The position numbers were made by a program, and so were the translations under genes. Positions 60,420 to 64,000 of a stretch of 64,000 nucleotides of DNA are shown one piece after another (position 1 is the stretch's first letter; the number at the start of each line of letters is the position of its first letter). This DNA comes from an uncultured Kiloniellaceae bacterium. GTDB taxonomy: Bacteria > Pseudomonadota > Alphaproteobacteria > Kiloniellales > Kiloniellaceae. The stretch is from positions 248,001 to 312,000 of the forward strand of contig CANMQP010000013.1 of assembly GCA_947500035.1 (NCBI GenBank). The letters are read 5' to 3'. Below the pieces are notes generated by a model. That model saw nothing but the letters and a program-made list of their open reading frames with translations. It was not told the origin of the DNA and did not search any database.

Positions 60420-62491
60420 GCAGTCAGGATCGCAAAACCGTCGTCGGCGTCGACGTCGGCGGAACCTACACCGATGTCTTTTTCCTGAACGAGGCGGACG
60501 GCACCTGCGATGTAGCCAAAGTGCCCACAACGCGGGGCGACCAGTCCAAGGGTATCCGCAACGGCATTCAACAGCGGCTCGATCAATTGGGCGGTATCTC
60601 GACCATCGTTCACGGCACCACCGTCGGCACCAACGCTTTGCTGGAGCGCAAAGGCGCGCGCTGCGGCGTGATCACCACCAAGGGCTTTCGCGACGTGCTG
60701 GAAATGCGCCGCCGTGACAGACCGCAGACCTGGGGCCTCTGGGGCAAGTTCGAACCCATCGTGCCACGTGATCTCCGGGTAGAGGTGGAAGAGCGGGTCC
60801 TTGCGGACGGCACGCTTCTGGAACAGGCCGATCCGGGCCAGGTTCAGGCCGCCGCGCGCTTGTTGCTCGAACGGGGCGCCGAAGCGGTTTGCGTCTTCTT
60901 CATCAACTCCTATGCAAACCAGGAGAACGAACGCGCGGCAGTGCAGGCGGTCCGGGAGATCTGGCCAAGCGAACATGTCACGGCCTCCTCGGAAATCCTG
61001 CCGGAAGTGCGGGAGTTCGAACGGGCCTCGACCGCGTCGCTGAACGCCTATCTCCAGCCACCGGTGGGTGACTACCTCGAACGCCTGGAAGCGGGACTTC
61101 GGGACGGCGGCTTCGGCGGGCAGGTTCTGATCGTCCAGTCGAACGGCGGGGTCATGGCCGTGGAAACCGCCCGGCGTTTTCCGGTGCGCACGGCCCTCTC
61201 CGGCCCGGCTGCGGGCGTGATCGCCGCGGCGCACATCGCGGGCTCGGCGGGTTTTCCGAACGTCATCACCTGCGACATGGGCGGCACCAGCTTCGATGTC
61301 TCCCTGATCGCCGACGGCAAGAGCGCGCTCTTCCCGCAGACTTCCATCGATTTCGGCATGGTGATCCGCACGCCGATGATCGAGATTACCACCATCGGCG
61401 CGGGCGGCGGCTCCATCGCCTGGGTCGACCGCGGCGGCCTGCTGCAGGTCGGGCCCGAGAGCGCGGGCTCCGATCCCGGACCGGTCTGTTACGGCCTCGG
61501 CAACGACCGGCCGACCGTTACCGACGCCAACGTCGTCCTGGGCCGAATCAATGCGGAACGGCCAATCGGCGGCAAGTTGGACCGGCTCGACGTCGAAGCC
61601 TCCAAGGCTGCGATCCAGAAACATGTTGCCGAACCGCTCAGCCTGGACATCATGACCGCTGCCGAAGCCATTATCCGGGTGGCCAACGCCAAGATGGCGG
61701 GCGCGATCCGGCTGGTCTCGGTCGAGCGCGGACACGATCCGAAAAACTTCTCCGCCATGCCCTTCGGCGGCGGCGGGGCATTGCACACCGGCGCGCTGAT
61801 CAAGGAAGTCGGCCTCAAGTCAGCGCTGGTCCCGCGCTATCCCGGCGTGACCAGCGCCCTGGGCTGTGTGATTGCAGATATGCGCCATGACCGGGTGATG
61901 ACGATCAATCGGATGCTCGAAGATCTCGACGTCCAGGCACTGGACCGGCAGATGAGCGAGACCGCCGCAGCGGGACAAGAATTGCTAAACGCGGCAGATG
62001 TCGTATTTGAAGGGACAGAATACCTTTTCGAACTTGACATGCATTATCTCGGACAGACTCACACCGTGTCTGTTCCATTAGCTCTCGAATTCGGAGGCGG
62101 GACGACCGGGGTCACGAGCGAGACCATCCGAGCCGCGTTCGAGGATACTTACCGTCAGACCTATGGCCGCCTGCTTGATGGAATCGCGATCCGGATCATG
62201 AACCTGCGTGTGACCGTGGTCGGCAAACGTCCGAAGTTCGATCTCTCGATCCTTGCCCCCAAAACCGATGGCAAGAGCCGGGTCGAACCGACCGGCACCC
62301 GCGAGGTCTGGGCCGATGGCACCTGGCATGAGGCGGCAACCTACGAACGCCTGGTGCTGCCGGAGGGAACAAGGGTGCCCGGCCCGGCGATCCTGGAACA
62401 ACCGGATACAACGATCTTTATCGATCCGGACCTGGAGGGGCTGGTCGATGGCTTCGGCAATCTGGTGATCACAAGAAAGGAAGAGGGCTGA
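60416..62491 (+). CDS. hyuA: Hydantoinase A/oxoprolinase-family ATP-dependent subunit
   Basis: This 691-residue HyuA-type protein has the ATP-binding actin-like phosphate loop GVDVGGTYTDVFFL near 12-25, HGTTVGTNALLERKGA near 65, SGPAAGVIAA, CDMGGTSFDVSLI and GAGGGSIAWVD, ending with a C-terminal domain around TREVWADGTWHEA. It uses ATP to activate a cyclic amide carbonyl. Start is a GTG overlapping the hyuB stop. No third small subunit typical of acetone carboxylase is present, so ring opening is more likely than carboxylation. Confidence 0.91.
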   Translation: MSSQDRKTVVGVDVGGTYTDVFFLNEADGTCDVAKVPTTRGDQSKGIRNGIQQRLDQLGGISTIVHGTTVGTNALLERKGARCGVITTKGFRDVLEMRRRDRPQTWGLWGKFEPIVPRDLRVEVEERVLADGTLLEQADPGQVQAAARLLLERGAEAVCVFFINSYANQENERAAVQAVREIWPSEHVTASSEILPEVREFERASTASLNAYLQPPVGDYLERLEAGLRDGGFGGQVLIVQSNGGVMAVETARRFPVRTALSGPAAGVIAAAHIAGSAGFPNVITCDMGGTSFDVSLIADGKSALFPQTSIDFGMVIRTPMIEITTIGAGGGSIAWVDRGGLLQVGPESAGSDPGPVCYGLGNDRPTVTDANVVLGRINAERPIGGKLDRLDVEASKAAIQKHVAEPLSLDIMTAAEAIIRVANAKMAGAIRLVSVERGHDPKNFSAMPFGGGGALHTGALIKEVGLKSALVPRYPGVTSALGCVIADMRHDRVMTINRMLEDLDVQALDRQMSETAAAGQELLNAADVVFEGTEYLFELDMHYLGQTHTVSVPLALEFGGGTTGVTSETIRAAFEDTYRQTYGRLLDGIAIRIMNLRVTVVGKRPKFDLSILAPKTDGKSRVEPTGTREVWADGTWHEAATYERLVLPEGTRVPGPAILEQPDTTIFIDPDLEGLVDGFGNLVITRKEEG

Positions 62492-62492
62492 C

Positions 62493-63095
62493 ATGAGCGC
62501 CATGGAACTCGGGCAGACGGCGTTGCTGCTGGTGGATATGCAGAACGACTTTCTGCATCCGGAAGGAGCCTACGCACGCGGCGGCGCGAAGTCGGACGCC
62601 ATCGCCGCCTTGCCCGCGCGTTTGAAACCGGTCGCGGAGAAGATGCGCGAGAAGGGCGGATGGATCGTCTCGACACAGTTCACCCTGGTGCCCGGCAAGA
62701 ACGGCGCCCCCTTTATCTCTCCTCATCTCAAAGAGCTGCGGCCTTTCCTGGGCAAAGGCGACTTCGCACCGGGCTCTTTCGGCCAGGCCCTGATCGACGA
62801 TCTGGCGCCGGCGGATATCTCGGTCGAAAAGGTTGCTTACTCCGCCTTTTATATGAGCCGACTCGAATGGGTGCTGGGGCGCGCGGGGATCAAACACCTG
62901 GTCTTCGCCGGAATTGTCACCAACGGCGGGGTCGCCTCCACCTTGCGTGACGCGCATGTGCGCGACTTTCATACGACGGTTCTCAGCGACGGCTGCGCAG
63001 CTTTTGACCAGAGCGTCCACGAAACGGCCATCGCCAGCATGAAGGGAATCGCAGAGATCAAAAGCTGTGCCGATTTCCTGGCCAACCTGGATTAA
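62493..63095 (+). CDS. Isochorismatase-fold hydrolase without the catalytic cysteine
   Basis: This 200-residue cysteine-hydrolase-superfamily protein has D15 (LLLVDMQNDF) and K113 (ISVEKVAYSAFYM), two members of the usual triad. The cysteine motif TNxCV reads T143-N-G-G146-V, so the nucleophile is glycine. True isochorismatases such as PhzD also lack this cysteine and hydrolyse vinyl ethers, so the change may mark a non-amidase reaction and need not mean loss of activity. It begins one base after hyuA ends. A start at the next ATG (codon 4) is possible. Confidence 0.86.
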   Translation: MSAMELGQTALLLVDMQNDFLHPEGAYARGGAKSDAIAALPARLKPVAEKMREKGGWIVSTQFTLVPGKNGAPFISPHLKELRPFLGKGDFAPGSFGQALIDDLAPADISVEKVAYSAFYMSRLEWVLGRAGIKHLVFAGIVTNGGVASTLRDAHVRDFHTTVLSDGCAAFDQSVHETAIASMKGIAEIKSCADFLANLD

Positions 63096-63102
63096 ACTGC
63101 CG

Positions 63103-64000
63103 TGACGATTCTTTCACCAGAGGGTATAAGCTTTCCCATCACTGTCCCGATCGTCATCATCGGTTCAGGCGCCTGCGGCCTGACCGCGGCCCTCGCGGCG
63201 AAAGATGCCGGTGCCGAGGTTCTGGTGCTGGAACGCGACCCGGTGCCCTCCGGCTCCACCGCGCTGTCCTCCGGACTGATCCCCGCCGCAGGCACCCGCT
63301 TTCAGACATCCGTCAAGGTCAAAGACACACCCGCCATCTTTGCGGAGGACATCCAGGCAAAGGCAGGCGGAGATGCCGAGCAGGCGATCGTCGATTGCGT
63401 GACGGAAAATGCCGGTCCCTGCCTTGAATGGCTCGCAGACCGCCATGATCTGGAATGGGTGGTGCTCGATGACTTTCTCTATCCCGGTCATTCCCGCTAC
63501 CGGATGCATGCGGTTCCGGAGAAGACCGGTGCGGCCCTGATCGGCCGCCTTATAGCCGCAGCGGAAACTGCCGGGGTCGACATCATGACGGATGCCCTGG
63601 TCACGGCTCTTTACGCAGACAGCAACACCGCCCGCATCTGCGGACTGCAGATCACGCGGCCGGACGGGACGAAGGAAGACATTGGCTGTGAGGCTTTGAT
63701 TCTCGCCTGCAACGGCTACGGCGGCAACGCGGAAATGATTCGAAAATACATCCCCGAAATGGCCGGTGCCGACTACTTCGGCCACACTGGAAATCAGGGC
63801 GATGCAGTCATCTGGGGCCGCGAGCTGGGCGCCGCGACGCTTCATCTCAGCGCCTGTCAGGGTCATGGATCCGTTGCGACACCTCACGGAATTCTCATCA
63901 CCTGGGCCCTGATGATGGAGGGCGGTATTCAGGTCAATCTGGCCGGCGAGCGGTTTTCGAACGAACACCAGGGCTATTCCGAACAGGCTGTGGACGTGCT
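63103..64000 (+). CDS. FAD-dependent oxidoreductase, fumarate-reductase/ketosteroid-dehydrogenase type (cut by the window end)
   Basis: From a GTG at 63103, seven bases after the preceding stop, the frame stays open to the window edge (about 299 codons). It has the Rossmann FAD motif IVIIGSGACGLTAALAAKDAG near residues 18-38 with a final acidic residue in LVLERD, then STALSSGLIPAAGTR, LILACNGYGGN near 205, and GDAVIWGRELGA, all typical of the fumarate reductase/3-oxosteroid 1-dehydrogenase flavoprotein family. Expected to reduce or introduce a C=C bond next to a carbonyl or carboxylate. Last visible gene of the operon, possibly making or using the alkene handled by the hydratase. Confidence 0.87.

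Noticed and set aside
58617-60530. 637-codon minus-strand open frame opposite hyuB
   Set aside because: It is the antisense shadow of a high-GC gene. The plus-strand product has full family landmarks and operon coupling, and the antisense translation shows none.
60362-61786. 474-codon minus-strand open frame opposite hyuA
   Set aside because: Antisense shadow of hyuA with no recognisable protein features.
13777-63095. A complete creatinine to sarcosine route joining the creatininase/deaminase operon with HyuBA and the isochorismatase-fold protein
   Set aside because: The two groups are about 40 kb apart under different regulators, and the isochorismatase-fold protein lacks the cysteine that N-carbamoylsarcosine amidase needs.

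Overview
The window looks like a chromosomal segment of a high-GC alphaproteobacterium. A marine or saline member of the Rhodospirillales/Kiloniellales type is my best guess: chemoreceptors with a C-terminal PilZ domain are known from Azospirillum, and the operon styles and codon use fit. This placement is an inference from gene content, not a phylogeny. I see no rRNA, tRNA, CRISPR array, transposase, integrase or prophage.

Layout. (1) 1-4914: a tripartite tricarboxylate transporter (TctCBA, cut by the left edge), a divergent LysR regulator and an enamidase-like amidohydrolase. (2) 5070-12850: three chemoreceptor genes in a row. Two carry PilZ domains and share a mosaic, nearly identical signalling module. 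(3) 13310-21640: a probable N-heterocycle or guanidino-compound catabolic operon. It holds a RidA-like protein, a creatininase-family hydrolase, a NitT/TauT-type ABC transporter, a cytosine-deaminase-like amidohydrolase, a GlcD-type flavoprotein and two flavodoxin-fold reductases. (4) 21858-26978: small regulators (XRE, a degenerate receiver, MarR), then a soluble five-PAS histidine kinase with its response regulator. (5) 27082-30200: an aldehyde dehydrogenase, a 133-bp structured repeat and an orphan contractile-tail sheath gene. (6) 30404-40268, minus strand: a complete 2-aminoethylphosphonate (AEP) mineralisation operon (phnW-phnA-phnY), with a Na/Pi cotransporter-type protein and an AEP-type ABC transporter. 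(7) 40370-53122: a LysR regulator, phnCDE and phnN on the plus strand; the full C-P lyase operon phnGHIJKLM on the minus strand, ending in a PhnZ-like HD oxygenase and a DUF1045 2H-phosphoesterase; and divergent phnF. (8) 53535-54932: an SGNH hydrolase, preceded by a second copy of the 133-bp repeat. (9) 55094-64000: a GntR-controlled catabolic operon with an aconitase-type hydratase in two subunits, an isocitrate-lyase-family C-C lyase, an ATP-dependent hydantoinase/oxoprolinase pair, an isochorismatase-fold protein that lacks the usual catalytic cysteine, and a flavoprotein cut by the right edge.

How the genes work together. The phosphonate block gives two complete routes to phosphorus and carbon. 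One is AEP transamination, oxidation and hydrolysis to acetate plus phosphate, probably with phosphate export. The other is the broad-specificity C-P lyase. A PhnZ-like oxygenase suggests a third, incomplete oxidative route. The operon at 55-64 kb resembles no pathway I can name in full. Its hydratase and lyase resemble the 2,3-dimethylmaleate hydratase and 2,3-dimethylmalate lyase of nicotinate fermentation, and the enamidase-like gene at the left end resembles another enzyme of that pathway. The best candidates for undescribed biology are the 55-64 kb operon, the orphan tail sheath, the C-P lyase accessory genes and the dispersed 133-bp element.
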